Of a DNA stretch of 64,000 bases, positions 36,678-46,505 are shown piece by piece (the first letter of the stretch is position 1; each line of letters starts with the position of its first letter). A program made the translations under genes and the position numbers. Source of the stretch: Gemmobacter sp. 24YEA27 (lineage in GTDB: Bacteria; Pseudomonadota; Alphaproteobacteria; Rhodobacterales; Rhodobacteraceae); contig NZ_JASJPW010000001.1 in NCBI RefSeq assembly GCF_030052995.1, positions 1,174,501 through 1,238,500 of the forward strand. The letters run 5' to 3'. A model generated the notes under the pieces. The model was not told the origin of the DNA and did no database searches. It saw only the letters and a list, made by a program, of their open reading frames with translations.

Positions 36678-38294
36678 ATGGCGCTCTCCCGCAATCGTCG
36701 CGATTCCAGTCTGATCTGGCCGGGTTTCGTCGATGCTGTGACGACGCTTCTGATGGTGCTGATGTTCGTTCTTACCATTTTCACCGTCATGCAATCGGTG
36801 CTCCAGGAGCAGATCACCGTCCGCGACAGCGAACTTTCCTCGCTGAACCAGCAGGTTTCGGCGCTGTCTGAGGCGCTCGGGATGGAGCGGCGCCGTGTCG
36901 GCGAATTGCAGGGCGAGGTCGGCGGTCTCCAGGCCTCACTGACCTCGGCCCTGGCGCAGGGTGAGCGGCAGGCAGGCGTGATCGCCGGTCTGCGCACCGA
37001 TCTCGCGGCCCGCGAGGGCGAGCTGGCCTCGGCTGCTTCGCGGATCACCGATTTCGAGGCCCAGGTCGCGGCGCTGATGGTGGCCCGGGCGGCGGCAGAG
37101 GCAAAGGCCACCGCCAGCGCGGCGGAAGCTGCGGCGCTGAAGGAAGACCATGCTGATCTGGCGACCGAGGCGGAGGCGATGCGCCTCGCTCTGGCGACGG
37201 CCCGCAGTGAGGTTGACGCTGCGAGCGAGGCCGCGCGTCTCGATGCGGCGCGGCGTGAGGCGCTGGAGGCACTTCTGGCCGAGATGAAGGCGTCGGATAC
37301 GGCGGATAAGGCTGCGCTGGACGCCGCAAAGGTTGAACTTGACGAGAAGGAAGCGGCGGCGCTGGCCGATGCCGCGGCGCTCGCGGCCCTGCGCCAGCGT
37401 CTGGAAGGATCGCAGACGGAACTCACCGCGATGACGCTGGCGTTGGAAGCGGAACGCAAGCGGGCGGAAGAGACGCTGACCCTGCTCGCCGCCGCCCGGA
37501 CTGCGGCTGCCAGCGGTGCGGCAGCGCAAAGCGAAAAGGAGGCGGTTCTGTCGGCAGCGCAGACGGCTTTGCTGGCGGAACAGGAAAAGGTTCTGAAGGC
37601 CGCGCAGGAAATGGAGCTGTTGAACCAGCAGCTTGCAGAGTTGCGCAGCCAGCTCGGCGCGCTTCGGGCCGTGTTGGATGATGCCGAAATCGCGCGCGAG
37701 GCGTCACAGCTGCAGCTGGAATCGCTCGGCCAGGATCTGAATGCGGCGCTGGCCCAGGTCGCGGTCGAGCAGCGCGCCCGGGCCGAGCTGGAAGCGGCAG
37801 AGCGTCTCCGGCTCGAAGCGGCGAACCAGGATCTGGAGCGCTTCCGCTCGGAATTCTTCGGCCAGCTTTCCACGCTGCTCTCGGACCGCGAGGGCGTCCG
37901 GGTGGTCGGGGACCGTTTTGTGTTCTCATCCGAAGTGCTGTTCCGCCCCGGATCGGCCGACCTGTCCCCGGAAGGCCGCAGCCAGATCGCCGGCGTGGTC
38001 GCGATCCTGAACGAGATTCGCCAGCAGATCCCCGACGGGATCGACTGGATCATCCGCGTCGACGGCCATACCGACAATGTGCCGCTTTCGGGCGGCGGCG
38101 CGTTTCGCGACAACTGGGAGCTCAGCCAGGCACGCGCGCTGTCGGTGGTGCGTTTCATGCAGACCGATCTTGGATTTCCGCCGGACCATCTGGCGGCGGC
38201 CGGATTTGGCGAATTCCGCCCGGTGGATCCCGGCGACAGCGAACAGGCGCGGGCGCAAAACCGCCGTATCGAGCTGAAACTGACAGAACGCTGA
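36678..38294 (+). CDS. MotB/OmpA-like partner with very long coiled coil
   Basis: A 538-residue protein with one N-terminal membrane helix (about 16-38) that contains an acidic residue, Asp19, in FVDAVTTLLMVLMF, positioned like the proton-binding Asp of MotB. Residues ~40-390 are an almost unbroken heptad-rich coiled coil of Ala, Glu, Leu and Arg. An OmpA/MotB peptidoglycan-binding domain closes the protein: FRPGSADLSPEGRSQI, IIRVDGHTDNVPL, ELSQARALSVVRFM, and QARAQNRRIELKL. The coil should span the periplasm or dimerise there. Transcribed with the MotA-like gene. Confidence 0.82.
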   Translation: MALSRNRRDSSLIWPGFVDAVTTLLMVLMFVLTIFTVMQSVLQEQITVRDSELSSLNQQVSALSEALGMERRRVGELQGEVGGLQASLTSALAQGERQAGVIAGLRTDLAAREGELASAASRITDFEAQVAALMVARAAAEAKATASAAEAAALKEDHADLATEAEAMRLALATARSEVDAASEAARLDAARREALEALLAEMKASDTADKAALDAAKVELDEKEAAALADAAALAALRQRLEGSQTELTAMTLALEAERKRAEETLTLLAAARTAAASGAAAQSEKEAVLSAAQTALLAEQEKVLKAAQEMELLNQQLAELRSQLGALRAVLDDAEIAREASQLQLESLGQDLNAALAQVAVEQRARAELEAAERLRLEAANQDLERFRSEFFGQLSTLLSDREGVRVVGDRFVFSSEVLFRPGSADLSPEGRSQIAGVVAILNEIRQQIPDGIDWIIRVDGHTDNVPLSGGGAFRDNWELSQARALSVVRFMQTDLGFPPDHLAAAGFGEFRPVDPGDSEQARAQNRRIELKLTER

Positions 38295-38930
38295 ACGCGG
38301 CGCTGCAAAGGCGCAGACCCGTGGCCCTGGCCTGACCTCGCTTCTGTATGCCCGGGGCCCGAGGCGTTCGGCCATGGCATCGAGGCGCATCCGAAGCTTT
38401 GTTGCGATTTTGCGGCCGGCGGGAGACAGCAGGCAGAACGGATCTTTCCGCCCTGACCCAGTGGGGCAGGATCGACAGGAGGTACTCGTCTTTCAGCTCC
38501 TCGCCGTTAAGGAAAAGCAGCAGGCAGGCGATGCCAGGGCCGCGCCGCGCGAGCGCCCCGGCGGCTCAACTCCTTTCATGCGTATGCATTCGGGCAGGAC
38601 AGCTTACCCGCCCCCCCGGGCCCGCGCGAGGGGCCAGGTCCGGATCCTGGCGGTATTGCGCGAGTGGTGGTACAGCCAGTGACGCGCCGCCAGATCCTCG
38701 GGCTTGAGCGGCCTGCAACTGACCTGGGAAGCGTCTGGTGCGGCGACGGTCTTCCGTTAAATCCACCCGGGATTGCGGCTCATCAAACGGCTGACCGGGG
38801 GCTGCCCGATGCCGTTCGTGACCCTGGGCCTCGTGCTGGCGCATGGCATCCTAGGCGCCTCTATCCCGCTGTTTAAGCGTGCAGGGGCCTTTGGCGGGCG
38901 GGTAAATGCGGTGAATGCTGTGTTTCGGCG
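38295..38930. other. Gene-poor DNA between the stator pair and the IS21 element
   Basis: About 640 bases with no gene I can support. A short plus-strand frame near 38760-38945 encodes a hydrophobic stretch (MPFVTLGLVLAHGILGASI) that could be the broken end of a membrane-protein gene, but nothing upstream joins it in frame. No terminator with a T-run is visible after the OmpA-like gene. The region may be debris created by IS insertion. Confidence 0.4.
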
Positions 38931-39029
38931 TGCAACTTTCACCCCCTAACGGGGGGCATCGGCGCCCAGTTTTGACCCCCCTGATATTTCGTCAGACCGT
39001 TCGCTGCGGGTCAGCGGACGGAGGGGGAG

Positions 39030-40640
39030 ATGAAGCAGGTGGATACGATTGCGCGGGTCCGGCGGGCCTTCTACGTGCAGCGCTGGTCGATGAAGAAGAT
39101 CGTGCGAGAGCTGCACGTCTCCCGGAACACCGTCCGCAAGATCCTGCGGTCGGATGAGACGGACTTCAGCTACGAGCGGACGCATCAGCCGATGCCGCGG
39201 ATCGGGCCGTGGCAGGACCAGCTTGACCGGCTGCTCGCGGCGAATGCGGGCAAGCCGTCCCGAGAGCGGCTGACGCTGATCCGGATCTTCGAGGAGTTGC
39301 GCGCCCTTGGCTATGAAGGCGGCTACGACGCCATCCGTCGCTTTGCCCGCACCTGGTCGCAAAGCCGCGGGACAGCGGCGGCCGAGGCCTATGTGCCGCT
39401 TTCTTATGATCCTGGAGAGGCTTACCAGTTCGACCGGAGCCACGAGGTGGTGCTGGTCTCAGGCGTGACCGTCACGATCAAGGTGGCCCATGTCCGCCTC
39501 TGCCACAGCCGGATGATGTTCGTTCGGGCCTACCCGCGCGCGAGCCAGGAGCCTCGCCATGCGGCTCGGACCGATGGCGCCCAATGGCTCGATCTTCGAC
39601 ACGCATGATCGCGCCTTCGCCTTCTTCCGCGGCACCTGCACGCGCGGCATCTGCGACATCGAGCCATGAGCCGCCACTGGTTCAAGGCCATGGCGAGGGA
39701 AGACGGCTGTGGAGGCGGTGTTTACCGGCAAAGAACGGCTCTACAACCGCCGCTTTCTCCAGATGTGCGGCCACTATCTGGTTCAGCCGGTCGCCTGCAC
39801 TCCTGCCTCTGGCCGGGAGAAGGGTCAGGTCGAGAACCAGGTCGGTCTGGTGCGCGAGCGGTTCTTCACGCCTCGCCTGCGGGTGAAGAGCTTCGAAGAG
39901 CTGAACGCCTGGCTGCTGGATAAATGCGTGGCCTATGCCAAGGCACACCGCCACCCGAGCAGGCGGATCGGACTGTATGGGAAGTGTTCGAGGAGGAGCG
40001 CCCGCGCCTCGTGCCCTACGCAGGACCTTTCGATGGCTTCCACAGCGTTCCGGCCCGCTCGACCATTGTTCTCGAACCAATGGCGAACAAGGTCTCGCAT
40101 GGCGAAGACCTGCACGGTGCGTTTCGATAACAACAAATACTCGGTCATCTCGACCGCGGTGGGCCGACCGGTCGATGTGCATGCCTATGCGGATCGGATC
40201 GTCATTCGCCAGGACGGGAATGTCGTCGCGGAGCATGCGCGCATCTTCGGTCGCGGCCAGACAGCCTATGACCCATGGCATTATGTTCCTGTTCTCGCGC
40301 GCAAACCGGGCGCGCTGCGCAATGGCGCCCCATTCAAGGACTGGGTGCTGCCCCGGCGATGGCCGCGATCCGGCGCAAGCTGAAGGGCAGCGATGATAGC
40401 GATCGGCAGATGGTCCAGATCCTCAGCTGCGTCCGCGACGACGGCCTGCTGGCTGTCGAGGCTGCCTGCAGGGAAGCCCTCGATCAGGGCGTCCATTCTG
40501 CCCCGGTGGTCATCAATATCCTGGCGCGCAGCCGTGACCCGGCGCCCGCCGTTCTGCTTCCCGCCCCCGCAACCCTGCGCCTGACCCACGAACCCGTGGC
40601 CGACTGCGCGCGCTATGACAGCCTCAGGAGGACCAGCCGA
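39030..40640 (+). pseudogene. istA: IstA transposase remnant (IS21)
   Basis: DDE-type transposase in at least four frames. The N-terminus MKQVDTIARVRRAFYVQRWS and helix-turn-helix KIVRELHVSRNTVRKIL are intact, then YDPGEAYQFDRSHEVV starts the catalytic core. A shift occurs near 39550; the text resumes with HDRAFAFFRGTCTRGI, then EAVFTGKERLYNRRFLQM and SGREKGQVENQVGLVRERFF, which holds the last acidic residue. A further shift near 39960 precedes VRFDNNKYSVISTAVGRPVD. The C-terminal part ends near DCARYDSLRRT just before istB. Confidence 0.78.
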
Positions 40641-40641
40641 C

Positions 40642-41493
40642 ATGGAACGCACCCAACTCCTCGACCTGATGGGGACGCTGAAGTTCTACGGAATGCGCAG
40701 CGCCCCCGCCCGAATTGCGGGCATACGCCCGCGGGGACGAGGTCATGGCCAGCGGCATTAAGCGCCAGCACGAACCCCCGCGCATCGTGGGCGATCTGCT
40801 GCAGTCGGAGATCGCCGAGATCGAGCCGGTGGTTCGCCATCGGTTCGAGAACCACAGGCGAGGGGCGCGTTCAATTCGTTACCAGATGACCGTCGCCAAG
40901 CTGCCCCTGGCCAAGGACATCGGCGAGTGACATCGGCGAGTTCGACTTCACCGGCACACCTGTGAACGAAGGTCTCGTCAGAGAGCTGGCAACGGGCAGC
41001 TTCGTGGCCGACCAGCGCAATGTGGTCCTGATCGGCGGCACCGGCACCGGAAAGACCCACCTCGCCATCGCCATAGCCCGCGCTCTCATCCGCACCGGCA
41101 CCAGAGGGCGCTTCTACAATGTCGTCGAGCTCGTGAACCACCTCGAGACAGAGACCCGAGCCGGAAAGCAGGGGCGCCTGGCCGATTACATGACCCGGCT
41201 GGACTTCATCATCCTCGACGAGCTGGGCTATCTGCCCTTCGCCCAATCCGGCGGCCAGCTGTGTCGTCGGGAAAACAGTCCACCGGACTGTTTTCTAATC
41301 CTCCTCCATCCATCTGATCAGCCGCCTTTACGAACGCACCTCGATCAGCGTCACCACCAACCTCGCCTTCGGGGAATGGCCAGCCGTGTTCAGCGATCCG
41401 AAGATGACGACCGCGTTGCTCGATCGCCTGACCCACCACTGTGAGATCGTCGAGACCGGAAACGAGTCCTGGCGCTTCAAGAACCGCGCCTGA
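40642..41493 (+). pseudogene. istB: IstB ATPase remnant (IS21), interrupted
   Basis: Helper ATPase of IS21 transposition. It starts MERTQLLDLMGTLKFYGM, shifts frame near 40700 to EVMASGIKRQHEPPRIVGDL, and continues through GGTGTGKTHLAIAIARALI (Walker A) and FIILDELGYLPFAQSGGQL (Walker B). There about 49 foreign bases (41262-41310) with a perfect palindrome break the frame; after it [20 protein letters not shown] to [10 protein letters not shown] completes the protein. The insert and frameshifts make it non-functional. Confidence 0.78.
41271..41295. repeat. Perfect palindrome inserted in istB
   Basis: GAAAACAGTCC-ACC-GGACTGTTTTC, 11-bp arms. It is the core of an approximately 49-base insert (41262-41310) that replaces a few bases of the istB reading frame between GGQL and HLISRL. 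The insert ends with CTCCTCCATC next to an original CATC, which may be a short target repeat. It resembles a small mobile palindrome of the REP or MITE kind. Confidence 0.7.
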
Positions 41494-41610
41494 CGATCAG
41501 GGCATGACCCGCCTTCACAACATGATCAGTTCCGTCGGCTCAGGCCCTGATCGCCGACCGCCGGGTGGGGGCAATATTGCGCGCCGATAGGGGGGCAGTT
41601 TTCCACACCG

Positions 41611-42480
41611 ATTGACAAAATGGATGAATGGATGCCTTCGGCCTCACATCCCTCGACGGGATCTGGCTTGCAGGCGGCTGGTGGACAGGCACAAGCATGG
41701 AGAGCCCATGCGTAACTTTGCGCTCTGCGCCCTTGCCAGGGCAACTTTCGGGATCCGGGGCGAAGCGCAACTGGAGATCGTTCTTTGTGCCACTATCCGG
41801 GGTCGCGCCTGAGGCGGCGCGCACGCTGTTCTCTGTCACCATGCGGCCGGGACTGCGCCGGCTACGTTTAAGACAAGGTCAACAGCGCCGGATGTATGCG
41901 CCCGGTCCCACGCATCCCACAGCGAAAAGAGTGTTCGCCTCGCCCTCTAAATGCGCGCAATCCCGCGGATGGGTGGCAACTGCCCCATAGCTGCGCCCGC
42001 CGCTCGCTCCTTCGATCCGGCCAGCCTGTCTCACCCTGCGTCTGGCGTTTGCTGACGTGCATGTCAGAAACGCCGGCCTGGAATGTCGCGGGGGGGAGGA
42101 GCGGATCAGGAAATGCAGGCCGGATGTCGGGTGTGCCGGTGAACCGGTGGTTCGCATTTTGCCCTTTGTGACGATCTGGCGGGCCACCCGCCGCGCATCT
42201 GACAGGTGATCGGCCCTGGCGGACAATCTGCCCTGCGGCGGCTCCGACATGGCGAAAGCCGGCGAGGATCTCGCTAGACGGCGCGATGTCGTTTCCATAC
42301 GCTTTCACCATGGTCACAATCTGCCCGCGCCAGGCCTGTCGCCGTTGCAACGCAGGCCTTTTCAGGCCGGCAAGCTGAAAGCCCGACCGGGTTCATGCAA
42401 CCTTTGCAATGAAAACCGACCTGGTTCCAATTTGCCTGCCATGCGATCCTCTCTCGATCTGCGCCCCGCGCCGGGCCGGG
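41611..42480. other. Unidentified accessory DNA between the IS21 and IS3 remnants
   Basis: About 870 bases between two broken insertion sequences. The longest plausible minus-strand text (about 42350-42180) begins QRRQAWRGQIVTMVKAYGND and IAPSSEILAGFRHV, which reads like protein but soon degrades; a plus-strand text near 41680 (VDRHKHGEPMRNFALCALAR) also looks protein-like. Neither could be assigned to a family. They are probably gene or IS debris. Confidence 0.35.
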
Positions 42481-43375
42481 GGAAGGGATGGGCAACGATG
42501 CAAAGAATTCGAACCGAGGCGCAGATCATCGGGATCTTGCATGAACATCAGGCAGGCGCGGACTGTGCTGATCTCTGCCGCAAGCTAAATTCTTCGCATG
42601 GAAGACGAAGCAATCCGGACAGACGGTGTCGGAGTCCAGGCGGTTGCTGGCCGAGCACATGCCCGACTTAGCCGCGATGAATGAGCTGTTGTTAAATAAT
42701 GGTGACGCCCGTCGTGAAGCGTGAGGCTGGCGCGCATCTGACGGTCCATACGGGGACGTCAGAATGGTGGATGTGCCAGATTGCCGGGGCGAACCGGAAG
42801 GATGGTGAGATATCAGTCGCAGCATGCGCCTGACATGCCGTTGCGTGGCTGGCTGAGGGACCTGGCCAATGAACGGCGCAGCTTCGGCTGCCGGCTTTGC
42901 AGCCAGGCAGGGTTAAAGGTTCGCTAACGCAAAGCGCGCCGCAAGGTGCCTGGCATTCGGGCGCGGGTCCTGGTAATGACCGGTTCGCCTGCGGGCGGCA
43001 GGTCCGGGTGTTGAACGTGATGGACGAGGCCACACAGGGCTGCCTTGCCGAAATCGCTTACAGCGCTGATCGAACGCCGCGGCAAGTCTGGCATGATTGT
43101 CAGTCAAAACGGGACAGAACTGACGTCGAACGCGATCCTGAAGTGGCGTCCGGACACAGGATCGAATGACACCATATCGCGCCGGGCAGGCCGATGCGGA
43201 ACTGCTTCGTCGCAACCTTACCCATCCCCGTAACCTGATTGCGGCCTGGAGGACCAGCTACAATACCAAATGCCCTTACCCGACCCTCGGATACCAGACC
43301 TCTGCAGCATTCGCCCTGCACCTGACCGCCGCAATCGGCGCGAGTGATCACCGGGTTCCGGGCTGAGCCGGATGA
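42480..43375 (+). mobile_element. Decayed IS3-family (IS407-type) element
   Basis: OrfA is recognisable from MQRIRTEAQIIGILHEHQAG at 42498 and CADLCRK, followed in another frame by WKTKQSGQTVSESRRLLAEH. OrfB fragments follow: LRGWLRDLANERRSFGCRL near 42840, GRRFRVLNVMDEATQ-like text near 43000 (here RQVRVLNVMDEATQGCLAEI), LTALIERRGKSGMIVSQNG and TELTSNAILKW near 43060-43150, and SYNTKCPYPTLGYQTSAAFA near 43255-43320. Part of the DDE core is deleted. It is a diverged relative of the fragment at 22470-22740. Confidence 0.72.
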
Positions 43376-43988
43376 AAGACCCACGGCAGATCACAATGCC
43401 CTCGTTTGGGTTGACCGGCAGATCCGGCGCCAGGTGTTTCGCCTTCAAGCCCCGTGAAAGGACAGAAATAACCGACGGCAGTCAATGCGGGGGCAATGCA
43501 GGTTTCTCCTCGACCGTCACTGCCTGAGCGCCCGCCCCTCGTCGTTTTAGGTGACGGGTGCGGAACTGCGGCTGGTATGTGGATCTCAGACCGCACGAGC
43601 CTGGTGCGGGTTTCTGGCCGGGATCTGAAATGCAGTTACGGAGATTTCAGAGGCGCTTGCCCGACCGCAACATCCCGGCCGGGGCGTCGTGCCGACTGCG
43701 GCAGGCCAGGCAGTCGCTTCGTCCTGGGTTTCGGACAATAAGAAGGAAGGCGCCGCGCGGCAGAGAGGCTGCCTGGTGAGAATGCAGGGGATCGGCCCCG
43801 CATCGAATAGCAGGTTTTCTCGCATCAATACGGCTGGCTGCTCCGGCTGAAGCGTTCCACGTCATCAGCTCTCTCGGAGAGTGCCGCCCGCAGTGAAAAC
43901 TGCCGGTGAGAGAACAGATGCGCAGGGATCCCGAAGAGGCGGCGCGCCCCGTTTCGCGAAGCCTGCCTCCGGGCCAGCGCACCAGATG
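43376..43988. other. Gene-poor DNA between the IS3 remnant and clpA
   Basis: About 610 bases without a gene that I can support on either strand. Short open frames have no recognisable protein features and stop codons are frequent for such GC-rich DNA, as in degraded sequence. It ends at the clpA terminator. Confidence 0.45.
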
Positions 43989-44016
43989 AAAACCCCCGCC
44001 AGTGGCGGGGGTTTTG
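43989..44016 (-). terminator. Rho-independent terminator of clpA
   Basis: AAAACCCCCGCC and GGCGGGGGTTTT form a perfect 12-bp stem with the loop AGT. On the leftward strand it is followed by TTTT-like arm ends directly after the clpA stop codon. It probably also blocks transcription coming from the IS debris. Confidence 0.85.
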
Positions 44017-44018
44017 CT

Positions 44019-46337
44019 TTATTCGGCCGTCAGGAGCGGCGGTTTCGATCCGGTGATCCGGGGTTTGACCGGCTCCTGGATCTGCAGCTCAATGGCGCCG
44101 TCTTTCACCACCACTTTCACCACACCGCCTTTTTGCAGATCACCAAACAGCAGCTCTTCCGCCAGCGGCTTCTTGATATGCTCCTGGATCACGCGGCCCA
44201 GCGGGCGGGCGCCCATCTTGTCGTCATAGCCCTTTTCGGCAAGCCATGCGGCAGCCTCGGAGGACAGTTCGATATGGACGCCGCGGTCGATAAGCTGCGC
44301 TTCCAGCTGGAGGACGAATTTCTCGACCACCTGCAGGATCACCTCTTTCGGCAACGCGCCGAAGGCCACGACCGCATCGAGACGGTTGCGGAATTCGGGG
44401 GTGAAGGTGCGCTCCACCGCCGCCGTATCTTCGCCGGTGCGCTTTTCGCGGCCAAAGCCGATGGCGGCCTTAGCCATGTCCGAGGCGCCGGCATTCGAGG
44501 TCATGATCAGGATCACATTGCGGAAATCGACTGCACGCCCGTTATGGTCGGTCAGCTTGCCGTGATCCATCACCTGCAACAGGATGTTGAAGACATCCGG
44601 ATGCGCCTTTTCGATCTCATCAAGCAGCAGCACGCAATGCGGGTGCTGGTCGACGCCATCGGTCAGCATGCCGCCCTGGTCAAAGCCGACATATCCCGGA
44701 GGCGCGCCGATCAGACGGGAGACCGCGTGTTTCTCCATATATTCCGACATGTCGAAGCGCAGGAGTTCGACCCCCAGCGTATTCGCCAGCTGCTTTGCCA
44801 CTTCGGTTTTGCCAACGCCGGTCGGACCGGTGAAGAGGTAATTGCCGATGGGCTTTTCAGGCTCGCGCAGACCGGCGCGGGCCAGTTTGATCGAAGCAGA
44901 CAGCGCCTCAATCGCCTTGTCCTGGCCGAAGACCAGCCGCTTCAGCGTCTTTTCCATATCGCGCAGCACTTCTGCATCGTCTTTCGAGACGTTCTTCGGC
45001 GGGATGCGGGCGATCTTGGCCACCACGGCTTCGATCTCTTTCGTCCCGATCTGCTTGCGGCGTTTCGATTCCGACACGAGATGCTGCGCCGCCCCGGCCT
45101 CGTCGATCACGTCGATCGCCGAATCCGGCAGTTTGCGGTCGTTGATATAGCGATGCGCCAGCTCGACAGCGGTTTTGATCGCGTCATTGGTATAGCGCAG
45201 GTCGTGATGCTCTTCGAAATGCGGCTTCAGCCCCATCAGGATCTTGATCGTGTCGGGCACCGAGGGCTCGTTCACGTCGATCTTCTGGAAGCGCCGGCTC
45301 AGTGCGCGGTCTTTCTCGAAATGCTGACGGAACTCCTTATAGGTGGTGGAGCCCATCGTGCGCAGTTTGCCGCCCTGCAATGCAGGTTTCAGCAGGTTCG
45401 AGGCATCCATCGCGCCGCCCGAGGTCGCACCGGCACCGATCACCGTATGGATCTCGTCGATAAACAGGATCCCGTCGGGGTGATCCTCCATCTCTTTGAC
45501 GACCGCCTTCAGACGTTCCTCGAAATCGCCGCGATAGCGGGTTCCAGCCAGCAACGCGCCCATATCGAGCGAGAAGATGGTCGCACCCGACAGAACCTCG
45601 GGCACTTCACCGCGCACGATCTTCCAGGCGAGGCCTTCGGCAATCGCGGTTTTGCCCACCCCCGGATCACCCACCAGCAGCGGGTTGTTCTTGCGGCGGC
45701 GGCACAGGACCTGGATCGCGCGCTCGACCTCGGCTTCACGGCCGATCAGCGGATCGACCTCGCCCTTGCGCGCTTTGACGTTCAGATCGACGCAATATTT
45801 CGACAGCGCCGACTCTTTCGCCTCACCAGCCTCGGCTTTCGGGGTTTCCTGCGGCTCGTCTGCGCCCTGGATCGGGCGGGCCTCGCCAAAGGCGGGGTTC
45901 TTGGCCACGCCATGCGCGATGAAATTCACCGCATCATAGCGGGTCATATCCTGTTCCTGCAGGAAATATGCCGCGTTCGATTCACGTTCGGCAAAGATCG
46001 CGACCAGCACATTGGCGCCGGTCACTTCGGTGCGGCCCGAAGACTGCACATGGATCGCCGCGCGCTGGATCACGCGCTGGAAGGCGGCGGTCGGCACGGC
46101 TTCCGACCCTTCGACACTGGTGACCAGCGTCGAAAGATCCTCATCGACGAAATCGGTCAGCGTCTTGCGCAATTCATCCAGATCGACCGAGCAGGCTTTC
46201 ATCACCCGCGCGGCGTCGGGTTCATCAATCAGGGCCAGCAAAAGATGTTCAAGGGTTGCCAGTTCATGACGGCGGGCATTGGCCAGAGCCAGCGCACCAT
46301 GAATGGCTTGTTCGAGCGTGGACGAGAATGACGGCAC
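44019..46337 (-). CDS. clpA: ATP-dependent Clp protease ATP-binding subunit ClpA
   Basis: Hexameric AAA+ unfoldase that feeds ClpP. The 772 residues show the N-domain ([20 protein letters not shown]), the first AAA module with [19 protein letters not shown], the second with [20 protein letters not shown] and [20 protein letters not shown], and the C-terminal [20 protein letters not shown]. The region AAA-2 [17 protein letters not shown] is intact. No clpS adaptor gene precedes it here, unlike many genomes. Upstream CTTGAA motif hints at a heat-shock promoter but the -10 does not match. Confidence 0.96.
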   Translation of the reverse strand: MPSFSSTLEQAIHGALALANARRHELATLEHLLLALIDEPDAARVMKACSVDLDELRKTLTDFVDEDLSTLVTSVEGSEAVPTAAFQRVIQRAAIHVQSSGRTEVTGANVLVAIFAERESNAAYFLQEQDMTRYDAVNFIAHGVAKNPAFGEARPIQGADEPQETPKAEAGEAKESALSKYCVDLNVKARKGEVDPLIGREAEVERAIQVLCRRRKNNPLLVGDPGVGKTAIAEGLAWKIVRGEVPEVLSGATIFSLDMGALLAGTRYRGDFEERLKAVVKEMEDHPDGILFIDEIHTVIGAGATSGGAMDASNLLKPALQGGKLRTMGSTTYKEFRQHFEKDRALSRRFQKIDVNEPSVPDTIKILMGLKPHFEEHHDLRYTNDAIKTAVELAHRYINDRKLPDSAIDVIDEAGAAQHLVSESKRRKQIGTKEIEAVVAKIARIPPKNVSKDDAEVLRDMEKTLKRLVFGQDKAIEALSASIKLARAGLREPEKPIGNYLFTGPTGVGKTEVAKQLANTLGVELLRFDMSEYMEKHAVSRLIGAPPGYVGFDQGGMLTDGVDQHPHCVLLLDEIEKAHPDVFNILLQVMDHGKLTDHNGRAVDFRNVILIMTSNAGASDMAKAAIGFGREKRTGEDTAAVERTFTPEFRNRLDAVVAFGALPKEVILQVVEKFVLQLEAQLIDRGVHIELSSEAAAWLAEKGYDDKMGARPLGRVIQEHIKKPLAEELLFGDLQKGGVVKVVVKDGAIELQIQEPVKPRITGSKPPLLTAE

Positions 46338-46505
46338 TTGCCTGCTCCTGTTCCTCGGGGGCGGGGGGATTAGCAGTTCCTCTCCGACCGTGGCCTCATA
46401 TAGTTAAAGATCGGTTTTATTCAGCGTACTTCAAGCGCAATCTGATCCCCCCCGCGAATTCTGTCTTTGGATTGCAGGAATGTGATACTTCCCGCTGCAA
46501 TCGGA

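Larger units (their letters stand above)
38931..41607 (+). mobile_element. Inactivated IS21-family insertion sequence
   Basis: The element carries istA and istB in the standard order. The ends contain IS21-type repeated motifs: left TGCAACTTTCACCCCCTAAC with a second unit ATCGGCGCCCAGTTTTGACC, right (on the other strand) TGTGGAAAACTGCCCCCCTA with ATCGGCGCGCAATATTGCCC. Both genes have several frameshifts, and istB is interrupted by a palindromic insert. Boundaries are estimated from the end motifs; no target duplication was resolved. It is dead unless helped in trans. Confidence 0.75.

Noticed and set aside
35373..38294. Zorya anti-phage system (ZorA/ZorB)
   Set aside because: The MotA/MotB-like pair is present, but no ZorC/D/E genes follow and the domain lengths differ: the long coil is on the MotB-like protein.
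36653..38380. A long antisense frame opposite the OmpA-like gene, rich in Ser and Ala
   Set aside because: Low-complexity complement of the Ala/Glu/Leu coiled coil; no ribosome site or motif.
46470..46502. GATTGCAG/CTGCAATC dyad after gloB as a terminator
   Set aside because: The loop is 17 bases, the stem only 8 bp and no T-run follows; too weak to annotate.
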